Positions 34,557-44,671 of a DNA stretch of 64,000 nt are shown one piece after another. This stretch comes from Reticulitermes speratus (taxonomy: Eukaryota > Arthropoda > Insecta > Blattodea > Rhinotermitidae). Where the stretch lies: contig JAJKFL010000004.1 of the NCBI GenBank assembly GCA_021186555.1, positions 27,122,406 to 27,186,405 of the forward strand. The letters are read 5' to 3'. The translations under genes and the position numbers were made by a program. The notes beneath the pieces were generated by a model. It made no database searches and had not been told where the DNA came from. It worked only from the letters and a program-made list of their open reading frames with translations. Numbering within the stretch: position 1 is the stretch's first letter; the number at the start of each line of letters is the position of its first letter.

Positions 34557-34813
34557 GCCGATCCCAGTGGCAGCGCTGTCTAAGGCTTCGGTTTGCGGCC
34601 ATTTGCTTGCTGGGATTGTGGGTTCGAATTCCACTGGGGCATGGCGGTCTGTCTCTTGTGAGTGTTGTGTGTTGTCAGGTAGAGGTCTCTGCGACGGGCT
34701 GATCACTCGTCCAGAGGAGTCCTACGGAGTGTGGTGTGTCTGAGTGTGATCGTGAAGCCTTGATACTGAGGAGGCCCTGGCCCACTAAGGACTGTTGCGC
34801 CAATGGAAAAAAT
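34557..34813 (+). mobile_element. SINE family C, standard body
   Basis: Head CCGATCCCAGTGGCAGCG with B-box GGGTTCGAATTCC. Standard body: CTCTTGTGAGTGTTGTGTG, GTCAGGTAGAGGTCTCTGCG, CCAGAGGAGTCCTACGG, GAGGAGGCCCTGGCCC, ending CCAATGG and an A-run. Imperfect duplication TTAGGATGTCCG (34545-34556) and TTAGGACTTCCG (34814-34825). Confidence 0.88.
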
Positions 34814-34825
34814 TTAGGACTTCCG

Positions 34826-35405
34826 AAGTGGTGACTGTACATCTAAGTCCGTTAAGTTTTCCTGACAATTACGATAAGGAAAATGGGATATAATGGATTA
34901 TTTGTCAGCGAGTTGAATTAGTCTGTGTATGGTTGGAGGTTGTTATATATCGAGAAAACGATCCTTTGAATTCCTCCTGTAATCAGTCTACTCAGACAAC
35001 TTTGTGCCACTCTATTTACGTATCTTTCAATATCGAGGATCCTACGGACGTTTCATTCAGCATGTCCTGCAAGTTTCTGTAATTTAACTTAAAGGCGATA
35101 GATCCGTCGGAATAGCTAGGCGATTTGGCACTTATGGAAATACTGTAGAATACAAAACATTTTTAGTTCCGTGCATTGCAATTACACGAGGGACTTCATT
35201 CTTTTAGCAGATTAAATACCGATAATGGCTGTTCCTTGTATTGCAACTTCCAGTGCGTTGATACAGTACTTCCACTTAATATCCGTTTCCGCTCATCACA
35301 ATTGACCACATAAACTCCAACAGTAATTCTATTTACCAGGCGCTGTAATATTAAGAAACTTTCAGTTTTGTCACACAGTGTACTTATGCTTGCCATATAA
35401 CTTTC
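34826..35405. other. No feature recognised
   Basis: One 66-codon minus-strand frame without a domain. Confidence 0.45.
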
Positions 35406-35672
35406 AGTAGTCGGTATAGTGTCTAGGCTTGGGGCTAGACGGTCTGGAATTTGAATCCCGACAAGGGTAGAGATTTTCTCTTTTCCAAAACGTTCAGCCT
35501 AGCTCTTGGGCCCACCCAGCCTCCTATTTAGGGTACTGAAGTTATTTCTCCAGAGCAAAGCGGCCGGGGCGTGAGTCTGTCCACTTACCTTTACCTAGCG
35601 CCGAGATTAAGAATGAGTGGAACCATAGCTCTACTCCCGTATATGCCTTCATTGCATGGGCAGGGACAAATT
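35406..35672 (+). mobile_element. SINE family B copy
   Basis: AGTAGTCGGTATAGTGTC head (start trimmed), weak B-box TTTGAATCCCG, CCCACCCAGCCTCCTAT, AAGCGGCCGGGGCGTGAG, TAGCGCCGAGATTAAGAATG and TATATGCCTTCATTGCATGG. The 3' part agrees with the copies at 23838 and 43217, a subfamily distinct from that at 8664. Confidence 0.8.
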
Positions 35673-36894
35673 TTTAAATTTTTATATAATTCTCAAGACA
35701 AGTGTCAGTGATTTCGCTAAACAGCATTTAACCGAGTGGTCTTCCACTGGAGACGGCGTATTTTATGTACTGTGTAAATGAAGTTTTATATAAAGTTTAA
35801 CTGAATATCAGTCTTCAGAGGGTTAATGCCAGTAGTATAAGAATATTTTACAGGACAATTTATTTGTAGAATTTCATATATGTAGCTCCTTTGGACCAGT
35901 AGATGTCGCTAAGTATAGATTTCGCGTCGCTGTTGCTTTTCTCTTTTACTTTAAATAAAATATTTTCGCGAATTCTTCTCATTATTCTTCGAATGTTTAT
36001 TACTTTGGGAAATTTAAGTGTCGTTGGTATTGCTCTAGCTAGGGAAGTTTGTAAGTAATCCATATTCATGTCATTTACGGCAGGAATTTGAAAAGTCAAG
36101 AAGGTAGAAGAGCTTCCAGTGGCATAGAATAATTTTTATATGAAGCTTTATAAAAATCACAATTTATTCATAAATTATTTCTTTTAAATTTGGGAAAGTA
36201 GACCAAATTTGTAACAGCATTACCGATAAAGTCTTTGACTATATACATGGCTACAAGAAGAGATTCTACGTAAGACAACCCGGAAATTGTTTTGTTATCC
36301 TACGCGTATTCGCTATCGAAGGTAGACAAACCCATAAATATTTAATGCAAAGGTAATATTGTGGGACTGAATGAAATTGGTTGTGGTTAGGGTGTAATGG
36401 AGGTTGCTATAAACATGTCAGTAAGGTACCGGGCTTCGTGAAGAACATAAATTACAAGGCTGCCTGTGCGATTGTCTGCTTCTCAATGCCAAATATGCTT
36501 AGTGCTGTTGGTAATTTGGGAAGAGTTAGTTCTAGTGCCATACTTGGTGACGTATTCACGGTTGTGCAAGTGTTGTATGCGAGAGATAAAATACAAATGT
36601 GTTTTTGAAATTCGTATGTTTAATGTCTATGAATAAGTCATTCACAAAAATAACTTTCTTATTTTTGTGTTATATTTAATTTAAAAATAGATTTTCTACG
36701 CGTAACCACTATGTCGTATTGCTACTGATTTCTAAAAATTATTAAATTAACGTTTGTCACTCCAGATGTGAAACCTTTTAACGAAAACGACTAATTTTGT
36801 AATGTATTTTAAACTTAAAAAACCATAATAATTGCTCACTATATGTATGTGTATGTATATACACCCCTCCCCATCCTGTACATCTGCAGTTGCG
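35673..36894. other. No feature recognised
   Basis: Frames of 75 and 79 codons without domains. Confidence 0.45.
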
Positions 36895-37125
36895 CAGCCG
36901 ATATAGCTTAGTCGGTATAGCGACTCGCTACGAGCTGGACGGTTCGGGGTTCGAACCCCGGCGGAGGCGAGATTTTCTGCAACCGTCCAGAACGGCCCCG
37001 ATGCCTACCCGTCCTCCTGTACACTGGGTAACGGGTCTCTTTCCAGGGGTTAAACCGGCCGGGGTGTTGCGTTAACCACTCACCAACGTCTATCGCCGAG
37101 GTTAAAGAAAGGGTAGAAATTTTAC
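36895..37125 (+). mobile_element. SINE family B copy
   Basis: Well-kept head (TAGTCGGTATAGCGACTCGC) and B-box GGGTTCGAACCCC, then GAGATTTTCTGCAACCGTCC, ACTGGGTAACGGGTCTCTTT, AAACCGGCCGGGGTG, TATCGCCGAGGTTAAAGAAA. It ends early, in TAGAAATTTTACCTT, so the 3' pyrimidine block is lost. Confidence 0.88.
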
Positions 37126-37218
37126 CTTAGACATCCCGTTGTGTTAGCTTTATAATATAAAATAGTTCTTTTATTACCGCCAGCACAAATATTTGTTGTT
37201 ATTTCTATCAGATCAAAT

Positions 37219-37256
37219 TACAGGGCGACATATTTCAACAGAGATTAGGTCATCTT
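37219..37256 (-). ncRNA. Decayed hammerhead-like motif, foldback 5 left arm
   Basis: Minus strand: GGCC, TCAAGA, TGACCTAATCTCTGTT, GAAAT, AT, GTC, GCCC. Outer GGGC/GCCC is implied by comparison with the right arm. First box lacks the leading C. Confidence 0.28.
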
Positions 37257-37492
37257 GAGGCCATTTCTTAACATAAAAATAACTGGCAATCGGATATTAA
37301 TCTACTTGTATATGTAAGTAGATTGATAACTCAGTCCATTGGTTATTCCAAAATACATGTTGCTTAGATTTTATACTGAGAAACAACTTGTGTTATGGAA
37401 TAAGCAATGGACTGAGATCTCAGTCTACTTACGTATAGATTAATATGCAATTGTACTTTGTTTTTTTCCTTATGAAATGATATTGTGAAATG

Positions 37493-37690
37493 TTTCGGAA
37501 CATCGTAAGTTTTTACGGTGAGAATTTGTTAACACCTCTCCCAACCACAAGGCTGGACGACCACCCACTGTCGGCTGTCGGCGACTGCTTATTCAATATA
37601 TTTGCAGCTACCCTCCATATCTGGAGCCCGTTCCTCCATTCACAAACTGAGGACGAGCCATGCTGCAGTGACAGCACATACTGGGGACAG
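37493..37690 (+). repeat. Dispersed repeat J, first copy
   Basis: GTTTCGGAACATCGTAAG, TTACGGTGAGAATTTGTTA, CTGTCGGCTGTC, CAGCTACCCTCCATATCTGG. It shares this order with 44340-44540. It contains the hairpin CCTCCATATCTGGAG. In both places it is followed directly by LINE F sequence on the same strand. Confidence 0.75.
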
Positions 37691-37950
37691 GAGAGGTGCA
37701 TACAGTGTTCTGGTGGGGAGGCCTGAGGGAAAGAACCACTTGGAAGACCTAGGATTAGATGGGAATGTAATATTAAAATGGATCTTCAAGAAGTGGGATG
37801 GGAGACATGGACTGGATTGATATGACTTAGGATAGGGACAGGTAGCAGGCACTTGTGAATGCGGTATTGAACCTTCGGGTTACATAAAATGCTGAAAATG
37901 TCATGACTAGCTGAGGACGTGTTAACTTCTCAGGAAGGTCTCAGCTCAAT
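37691..37950 (+). pseudogene. LINE F reverse-transcriptase C-terminus and 3' UTR
   Basis: Frames give RGAYSVLVGRPEGKNHLEDL, then GNVILKWIFKKWDGRHGLD, matching YRVLVGRPEGKRPLGRPRRR and EDNIKMDLQEVGWGGMDWID with one frameshift. The 3' UTR follows: GAACCTTCGGGTTACATAAA, TGACTAGCTGAGGACGTG, TCTCAGGAAGG. It is truncated at the 5' side where it joins repeat J. Confidence 0.75.
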
Positions 37951-37969
37951 GGAGTTTCATGAAATGGGC

Positions 37970-38006
37970 TGAAGATGGCCTAATCTCGGTCGAAACAAGT
38001 TGCCCT
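37970..38006 (+). ncRNA. Hammerhead-like motif, foldback 5 right arm
   Basis: GGG, CTGAAGA, an extra T, GGCC..GGTC helix II, GAAAC, AA, GTT, GCCC. The first and second boxes are intact. The base next to the cleavage site would not pair in the outer stem unless the register slips by one. Confidence 0.35.
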
Positions 38007-38074
38007 ATAATTTGACCTGATAGAAACACCAATATATTGTTGTGCTGACGATAATAAAGTACTACTTTGTATTA

Positions 38075-38170
38075 AAGAGCGGATAGAACTATACTCGTAC
38101 GTCTACACCCCCGTCCCCCACCCGGGCTGTCATGGCCTGTTATAGGGAGAACTTGGCCTTCATCTTTACA
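38075..38170 (+). mobile_element. SINE family B 3' end
   Basis: GCGGATAGAACTATACTC, GGGCTGTCATGGCCTGTTAT, AGGGAGAACTTGGCC and TTCATCTTTAC match the B tail only. Lies between foldback 5 and LINE K. Confidence 0.6.
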
Positions 38171-38172
38171 TC

Positions 38173-38803
38173 TCATTCATTCTGTAGTCTGTCTTACGAC
38201 AGGTCGTAGCCTCTTCCAAAGCGAGTTCTCCATAGGGTGCGATCTAGTGCTTCCTTTTTCAATTTCCAGTATCTTCTCTTTTCCTTAAGGTCATCCGGTA
38301 GCTGCTTACGCCTCATCTTCCTGTCATTTCTATCATTCCTTCTAACTTTCCTTCAATCACGTGTTTCAGAAGGCAGTTTCTACACAAGATGTGATCAATC
38401 CAGTTAGCCTTTCTTCTTTTTATTGTATGTAGGATATTCCTTTCCTCCTTGACTCTGTGTAATACAATACTTCTTCATTTCTCACACGATCGGTCCAACT
38501 GATCTTCTCCATTCTTCTCCAGCACCACATTTCAAAACGTTCCAGGTGTTTCTGATTTACTTTCCGAAGTGTCCACGTTTCAACACCATAAAAATCTATG
38601 CTCCAAATGTAGCACTTCGCCAGTTTCTTCCTTAAATTTAAGTCCAGTTTGCTGGTGAAAAGAGTCTTCTTCTTGTAGAATGCTGTTTTTGCCATGGCAA
38701 TTGTGGATTTAATTTCACGTGTACATCTTGCATCTTTTATCATCATGCTACCCAAATAATTGAAATATTCCACATTCTGCAATTGTTTTTGATCTATCAT
38801 AAT
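38173..38803 (-). pseudogene. LINE K: reverse-transcriptase C-terminal region and 3' end
   Basis: Longest readable transposon coding piece. The minus-strand frame 38420-38800 (about 126 codons) reads VEYFNYLGSMMIKDARCTRE, IAMAKTAFYKKKTLFTSKLD, LRKKLAKCYIWSIDFYGVET, WTLRKVNQKHLERFEMWCWR and MEKISWTDRVRNEEV. This is the thumb and C-terminal region found in many LINE polymerases. After a frameshift it continues as HVIEGKLEG, LKEKRRYWKLKEEALDRT and the FGRGY end. The ATG is internal. No endonuclease or YADD catalytic centre is present, so it is 5' truncated and non-functional. Copies of its tip lie at 29904 and 58372. Confidence 0.88.
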
Positions 38804-40378
38804 CTTTATGTGTATGGTTGCCTTGAGATTCTCATTACCTTAGTTGTTTCCACATCCATTTCCATGTACATCTACATCTGTAGTTGTAAAATTCTGTATG
38901 CTAGTGACATCTGTGAAAGCCGTGAAGGTTTGCAGCACTGTTGCCAGAAGAGTAATAATGATCTGCTGTGTAACGGCGAGTGGTCTGTGGATGAAGGTGC
39001 GTGTTCAGTATCACGCTCCGGTCGCTTTGCCTCCTTCAAAGAGCCCTTGGTACCTGTTCATTATGAGGCTAGGTGGACCACATAGCCAGTTTAATCGCTT
39101 TTGGTGGAGGAAAAACTGTTGCTCCTGCCGGAAAACTGACCGCGATTTTTCCTACGTACATTCCACTTCCCAGTCACAACGCTGGCTTTACGCGCACGTG
39201 TTCATTGTAACATTATGAAGTGTAACATATTTCTGTTGTTCGTTTTTCTATTACATTGCAGTCTCGATTTTGCGAGTCCCTATCTTTCGAGGTTCCGTTT
39301 CCTCTGAGCCGACGCGCCGTAATCAAGATTTTTTCTTATTTTGGTACGGAATTCGGTTGAGGTGCGTATGTCTTTGTGCACATGTCTTTCAGTCGTTATT
39401 TTTCTCCGTTTTAGCCCTTTTATTTGTGTATTCTTATGTATTCTTATGTGATTTGAGTATGTATTTTAACGTACCCTAACAGTGAATGCTAAAGGCAAGA
39501 CAGACTATTGTAATCCGTGCAGTCCAAGCGTTTTGGTAATTCGAGGCAACCTCGGTCCCGTTCGCTTCGACCTATCAAGAGTTTACTGTGCTTTTAGCTC
39601 TGTGACAACGTAATGATCGCATTACCCATCATGTGGTTGCCAGGGAACAGAGCAGCGGTGAGTGAAGGTCAATTTATGCACTGTGAATATCTAAGGTCGC
39701 CTACAAATTGGTCTCGAAAACCGTAGGGCTACCAGGATTTATGAATGGATGAATAATTGGGTAAATTAAATTGAAGTTCTTGTTTAGTTAAATTTACCTT
39801 CTTGTTTTTATTCCATGGACTTGTTAGCCTTGTTATGAGTGGGAGAGAAGTCGAGTAATGCGAGCTTTTAGAGAGTACAATCACTAATAATCTGTGTAAG
39901 CAGACAGCACACAGGAATGTATAGCAGAAATGTTGGTTGACAAAGTTTAAAGGGGAACAGAAGTGTTATTAATTCCCTTAATTATCAGTGACGCAAATTT
40001 GGAATACAGGGAGTTCTGTGTGTAATTTTCTTTGGCTAGGTTCTTCTCAAACAAGATCAAGTGAAAGCAAATTTCTTCTATTTGAACAATTTTTACACTC
40101 GGGTTGGCTGGCGAAGCAGTTAAACTTTATTTGGTTCTCGGCAAAGGGCTAATTAGATCTTGTTATGCCGCAATAAGGCTACTATAAATGTTCTGTTAAT
40201 GAGTAACTGCTACACAGACGTCGGAGTAGGTAGTCATTGACATCGTGCTGTACAAGCAATTAAGTCCTCCAAAAATATAAAATATAATAAAGTTTACATA
40301 TTCGAGGAAGCAGCAACAAATCAAAACTATTTTAAAATGCGAGTCTTCTGGGTTATTTCACCGTGTATGAAACTAATT
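38804..40378. other. No gene recognised
   Basis: Overlapping plus-strand frames of 100 and 124 codons (38783-39218) show no domain. A B-like phrase at 38990-39070 (GCTCCGGTCGCTTTGCC) is too weak to call. Confidence 0.4.
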
Positions 40379-40430
40379 AAGTCACCCTGAGGAGGGAGGC
40401 ACCGGGTATCTCCGAAACGCGGAAAGAAAC
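40379..40430 (+). ncRNA. Single hammerhead-like motif
   Basis: CACC, CTGAGGA (40387-40393), an extra G, helix II GGAG (40395-40398) with CTCC (40410-40413), GAAAC (40414-40418), GC, GG. Both boxes are intact, but the outer stem is only CC/GG and the GT before the cleavage site is missing. No foldback partner was found beyond a weak GGGTTATT/AATAACCC pair. Confidence 0.28.
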
Positions 40431-40849
40431 TTATTACTCGATACGATGTAATAACCCTGAAAGCTATCATATGAGCAAAAACGGAAACAACAAATTTACT
40501 GGTGTTTTGACAAAGACATGAAGAGCGAAGTGCACTGAGGGGATGCCTGCTATCCGTCGGTTGGGATTTTGTCTTCCCGTATGTTACGTAAAACCAGCTT
40601 ACGTCATGGTATATAAAATATAATTTTGCCCATTTTTCTTGATGTGCGTGGAGCTTAGTCTTTTAGCCTAAGAGTTGCTTAGTTTTGACGTATTTGCACA
40701 AAAAGTGTTTGAGGACATGAAGTAAAAAGGGATGAAGTAACAAATTATATATAACGACAAGCTTCTTATCTTGAGACCCTCAACTCACACTCTTAGACTG
40801 ATCAAATGAAAGAGGATAACATGAGTAGTATATATAGCACACAGAAAAA

Positions 40850-41162
40850 GCAAAAAAGGTAAAGCAACCCCATTACAGGCCTAGACAGGCCCTGAGGGGT
40901 CCAGGAGGTTGAGGCTCCCAGATTTGTAGACAATCGGCACATGAAGGTGGTAAGGTTGTCAGCCCTACGCACCGGCCGCCTTTACCCCCCAGGAAATATT
41001 CCTGGTACTCATTTCTGTTAGAGGCTGAGTCGACCCCAGGGCCATAGTGCGACCGAAACGATTATGTCAAGGAATTAATTCCAATGACACCATGGGGAAT
41101 CGAACCCGCGACGTTCCGGTTTGTAGCGTAGTGCCTCATCCAACTACGCCACCGCGCGCCCC
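40850..41162 (-). mobile_element. SINE family D, complete copy
   Basis: Minus strand head GGGCGCGCGGTGGCGTAGTT with B-box GGGTTCGATTCCCC, then ACCATGG..TGTCATTGGAATTA, ACATAATCGTTTCGGTCGC, GAGTACCAGGAATATTTCC, AAGGCGGCCGGTGCGTAGGG and a tail TGCTTTACCTTTTTTG. A 12-bp duplication TAGCACACAGAA lies at 40835-40846 and 41163-41174. Compared with the 23465 copy it keeps a longer 3' end, which shows the TTTACC-type tail shared with family B. Confidence 0.92.
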
Positions 41163-41174
41163 TAGCACACAGAA

Positions 41175-42790
41175 GGGAAGTGAGAAATTCTTACAAAATT
41201 TTAGTCTAAGATATTTTGTTTGAGGGAAGATGTGGGACACGTGTGAACACATAAGATATTAATTTTATCCTTTTGAAGACTAAAATTAATTTACGTTTTA
41301 TATATAAATTCGTTTCCTACCTCACAAAGAACACACTGTTTTCCCATTAGAAAGACTGAACGGTGAATGTTGTTTAGCGAAAATATGGCTGTTTATTTTA
41401 AGAATTATATGGAACACAGATATGATGTGTGGACAAAATGCAAATATTTTGAATGTTGTATCTAGCTGTGAATATTAACCCGTAAGCTTTAAAGGGAATG
41501 GAACAAAAATTACAAGGGTATGAGGTTATTGACTGGGATAAAATGAAACAGGATGCAATTTCGTAGTGAGTTTTCGTAAAGATGGTGTGAACTTTGGAAC
41601 TTCTTGTAATGCGGGATATACACCTTGACAAGCCGAGCGTGTATCACTTACTGAAGGAAGGCATTGTTCTATGGAGTTAGTTACAGCGTGTAACTGATAT
41701 GAGTGGGATTAATTATATTCAGACTATATTCAAACTACAAAGTACATACCTTTTCCTCGAGAAATTTAAAACATACCATCTGTAAAATGCTTAGAATAGG
41801 CCTTGCTTGATATTGGCAGAACAAGCCGAAAAGTAACACCAGCAATGTAACACAGTACGAGTAAAATAAAGACAGTACACAGAAATGCAGAATATAGTGT
41901 TGAAATTGCCAGAAAATATTTCATTGGTATATTACTAAAATGTGAAAAATCGAAGGGATAGGGAAGAATGTATTGAAGGTTATACTAGAAACGAAAGAAA
42001 CGAGATGGCTTGGCTGCAAGCAGGAATTAGAACTGGAAAGAATAAAGGAAGCTGTCCGTACGTATTTTCATTGCAGTTAGACACACCATTAACAGTACTT
42101 CGCACTTTTAATAGAAACAATACATGTTAACCTTATTTAATTTAAAATATTACGGCATTGTTATCTCTCTCTCTGCTGTTTCATGTCGTACGTTACTGCC
42201 CAGGCATAGCAAGTTTTCTGAGCCTTGAAACCCATAATTAAAAATATTTTAAATAATCAAATTTCTCAACATTAAGCCAGGCCAAAATCTACAACTGGAA
42301 TAAACATAGTGATTGGGCAGTATAAAAATGAATGGCACGCCACGTCTTTGAGCCCCCTGGTATAGAATAAATGCAATATTCGAAATTGTGTAAGGGCATG
42401 AGATTAGCGTTGATGAGGGTTCCAGCATTAACAAACAGGAAAGCAAATAATGTCTGAATGAAACTGACCCAAAAGTGATAAGTAAGTTTTGTCGCTTACT
42501 TAGGGAAGTGATCCATCTGCAGTAAAAATAGAAACGTAGGGTTACGTCACGTAAAACCAACACTGAGCGTTTTAACAGTTAATTAAAATTTCCGACTCTT
42601 AAACAGTTTGTAGTTCTGAGTCTGTGAAGAAGTCTGTCTCTGTTTCTCTAACAACATTCGTGTTTGTTATGCGGCGAGGAGACTGCCACCTACCAGAGTA
42701 ATTGTGTTCGTGAGACGTATAGGTTTAGTCCTTTAAACAGAATCGCTCTACCTTCTGGTTGCAATTGCGCTTAAGCAGCACCCGTGAAAA
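41175..42790. other. No gene recognised
   Basis: A 104-codon minus-strand frame (42249-42563) has no domain I know. No repeat copies found. Confidence 0.4.
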
Positions 42791-42792
42791 TA

Positions 42793-43086
42793 CAAGGCGG
42801 TTTAAAAAGGAAGCCAACAAATACTTTAATACATAGAACCTTTTATTTTACATCGATGTACGATCGTATATATATGATACATGGCTACCAGATGGTACAA
42901 TCAGACCTTCACGTAGTCACCCTTGACATTTAACCATTTGTCCCAACTTGGCACCAACACTTGTACTCCCGTGTTAGTTCTGTGGCCAGGAGGTGGCAGC
43001 TTGTTTCACGTTGGTGTCTGTTGCAAATCGCTTGCCAGCCAGAAGCTTCGTAAGGGGTACGAACAGATATAAGTCACCGAGCCCCA
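42793..43086 (-). pseudogene. Mariner-like transposase C-terminus and 3' end
   Basis: Minus strand: GLGDLYLFVPLTKLLAGKRF then ATDTNVKQAATSWPQ corresponds to the mariner block APSDYHLFGPLKKHLAGKRF...TSWLQ; the D of GDLYLF falls where the third catalytic aspartate sits. After a stop and frameshift, VLVPSWDKWLNVKGDYVKV ends at a TGA (42901-42903), the usual mariner C-terminus. The remaining 100 bp to 42793 would be 3' UTR and terminal repeat, starting CAAGGCGGTTTAAAAAGGAA after a TA. The N-terminal half is absent. Confidence 0.78.
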
Positions 43087-43105
43087 TACTGGCAAACGGA
43101 GTTGT

Positions 43106-43171
43106 GACTGGCTGCACCGCTACGGGCGAGAGGTTATGGACCATCCATCCTACAGTTCCGATCTCGCCGCC
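43106..43171 (+). pseudogene. Mariner-like transposase catalytic fragment, inverted
   Basis: The plus strand reads DWLHRYGREVMDHPSYSSDL, which matches the mariner segment ending in HPPYSPDLAPSD that lies just before the C-terminal block. It is on the opposite strand to the neighbouring C-terminal piece (42793-43086), so the pseudogene has been rearranged by an inversion between the two. Confidence 0.68.
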
Positions 43172-43216
43172 AAAACCTCCACAATGGGTGTGGAGCTCAC
43201 CCGTCATTTTAAATGA

Positions 43217-43366
43217 ATATCGGGTCTCCTTCCTTGGGTAAAAGTGGCCGGGCCGTGACTCTAACTACTCACCCTATCTATTTCCCAGGCTAAGAACGAG
43301 TGGAGCTATATGTCCGCTCCACTATTACGCCTTCATAGTGTACACAAGGACAAATTGACCTTTACT
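43217..43366 (+). mobile_element. SINE family B 3' half
   Basis: CGGGTCTCCTTCCTTGGG, AAAGTGGCCGGGCCGTGAC, CCCAGGCTAAGAACGAGTGG, TACGCCTTCATAGTG and a TTGACCTTTACTGG tail. It abuts the mariner remnant. Confidence 0.7.
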
Positions 43367-43852
43367 GGTATTGAGAACTGGCCCAAGATTGGGCCAAGTG
43401 GCGGGCTGTTAGGAATAAGCGTTCTCTTGGAGGCCTCTTGAAGCGTAATATAGTGAGCAGAATTATACGAAGCAGGAATGCGGGAAGGCTTTTTTGTGAG
43501 TACTTTTGTGTCTGTCTGAGAACACCAATTGGTGGGCAGTTCATGTTTTACTGTTACGTGGGCTGGACTAGGTGCTTCACATTGTTGGAATAAATTTCCA
43601 CTTCAAGTTTTTTTTTGCATCAGAAACATTTATCCTACACCATCTAATTAAACTTCGTAGTACTTCCGATTGTTTTTGTTTGTTCAACCGAGTTGTATAA
43701 ACAAGATCCGTTGTCTACACATTCTCCTCGCTTGGAGAGAATTCGCTCTACGTTCCTCTACAACGAGTTAAGTAAAACGCACTTCAGTAAATGGATATTT
43801 TGCACATATTCCCGTGGTATAACAACTGATTTATTTAAAAATAAATTATGTA

Positions 43853-43903
43853 TATCTATCTATCTATCTACCTATCTATCTATCTATCTATCTATATCTA
43901 TCT
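43853..43903. repeat. TATC microsatellite
   Basis: About twelve TATC units with one CCTATC and one TATATC interruption. Confidence 0.92.
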
Positions 43904-43904
43904 G

Positions 43905-44170
43905 AGTCCTTCTTGAGAAGCTAATATTTCCTCAGCTAGTAAACAAATTCCCCGCATTTTATGGAACCATAAAGTTCGTTACCGTGGTCACAAACAGCCC
44001 GCAACTTATCCTCATGCTAGGCCAGACGAATCAAGTCTACGCCCTTTCGTTCTATTTCTTGAAGATCCATTTTAATATTATTCTCGTATCTAAGCCTAGG
44101 TCTTCAAAGTAGTCTCTTTCCTTGAGGTTTCTTCACCAATGCCTTGTGTGCACCTCTCCTCTCATCCATA
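43905..44170 (-). mobile_element. LINE F 3' fragment
   Basis: Minus-strand copy: GAGTCCTTCTTGAGAAGCTA, CCCCGCATTTTATGGAACC, AGATCCATTTTAATATTATT, AAGCCTAGGTCTTCAAAG and CACCTCTCCTCTCATCC. The 3' tip lies directly against the TATC microsatellite, which may have grown from the element's end. Confidence 0.8.
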
Positions 44171-44268
44171 CATCCCATAGTTATGTATAACACATTTTGA
44201 ATATAAAAAGTTTGGAGCACAGTGATGTTGAAAGAGACAGCCTTGAACACTTTGGTGTGCATAAACTA

Positions 44269-44297
44269 CATAATAATAATAATAATAATAATAATAT
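44269..44297. repeat. AAT microsatellite
   Basis: Nine AAT units. Confidence 0.9.
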
Positions 44298-44339
44298 CCA
44301 TTGCTTAAGGCGTACCAAAGAATCAGCCCAGGTCCGAGG

Positions 44340-44540
44340 CTCTGTATAGTGTTTCGTAACATGGTAATTTTTTTACGGTGAGGAGTTGTTAGCGCCTCGC
44401 CCAACCGCCAAGCTGGAGGACCATCCCTTGTCGGCTGTCCGCGACTGCATATTCGCAGCTACCCTCCATATTCGGAGGCCGTTCCTCCATCCGCAACCCT
44501 AGGACGCGCCATGCCGTGGTGACAGGGACCCACTAATCAT
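44340..44540 (+). repeat. Dispersed repeat J, second copy
   Basis: GTTTCGTAACATGGTAA, TTTACGGTGAGGAGTTGTTA, GCCTCGCCCAACCGCC, CTGTCGGCTGTC-like, CAGCTACCCTCCATATTCGG. Close match to 37493-37690. Confidence 0.78.
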
Positions 44541-44636
44541 GGTTCCATAGGCTCCATAAAACGCGGGGAATTTCTTGACTAGCTGAGGACCTGTTAGCTT
44601 CTCAAGAAGGACTCTGCTGCATGGACTTAGTTAGTT

Positions 44637-44640
<4 letters not shown>
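44541..44640 (+). mobile_element. LINE F 3' tip
   Basis: GGTTCCATAGGCTCCATAAA, CGCGGGGAATTTCTTGACTA, GCTGAGGACCTGTTAGCTTC and TCAAGAAGGACTCTGCTGC: the last 90 bp of LINE F, joined to repeat J and followed by TTAG and AAT units. Confidence 0.8.

Positions 44641-44671
<31 letters not shown>
44640..44671. repeat. AAT microsatellite
   Basis: Ten AAT units directly after the LINE F tip. Confidence 0.9.

Larger units (their letters stand above)
37190..38045. mobile_element. Foldback element 5, split by J and LINE F sequence
   Basis: Left arm 37190-37260 (AGCACAAATATTTGTTG, ATTTCTATCAGATCAAATTA, CAGGGCGACATATTTCAA) mirrors right arm 37970-38045 (TAATTTGACCTGATAGAAA, ATTGTTGTGCTGACG). Inside the left half is a second inverted pair, GATTAATATG/CGGATATTAATC and CAATGGACTGAG/CTCAGTCCATTGG. 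The J and LINE F segments at 37493-37950 separate the arms, so LINE-derived sequence either inserted into the foldback or was captured by it. Confidence 0.65.
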
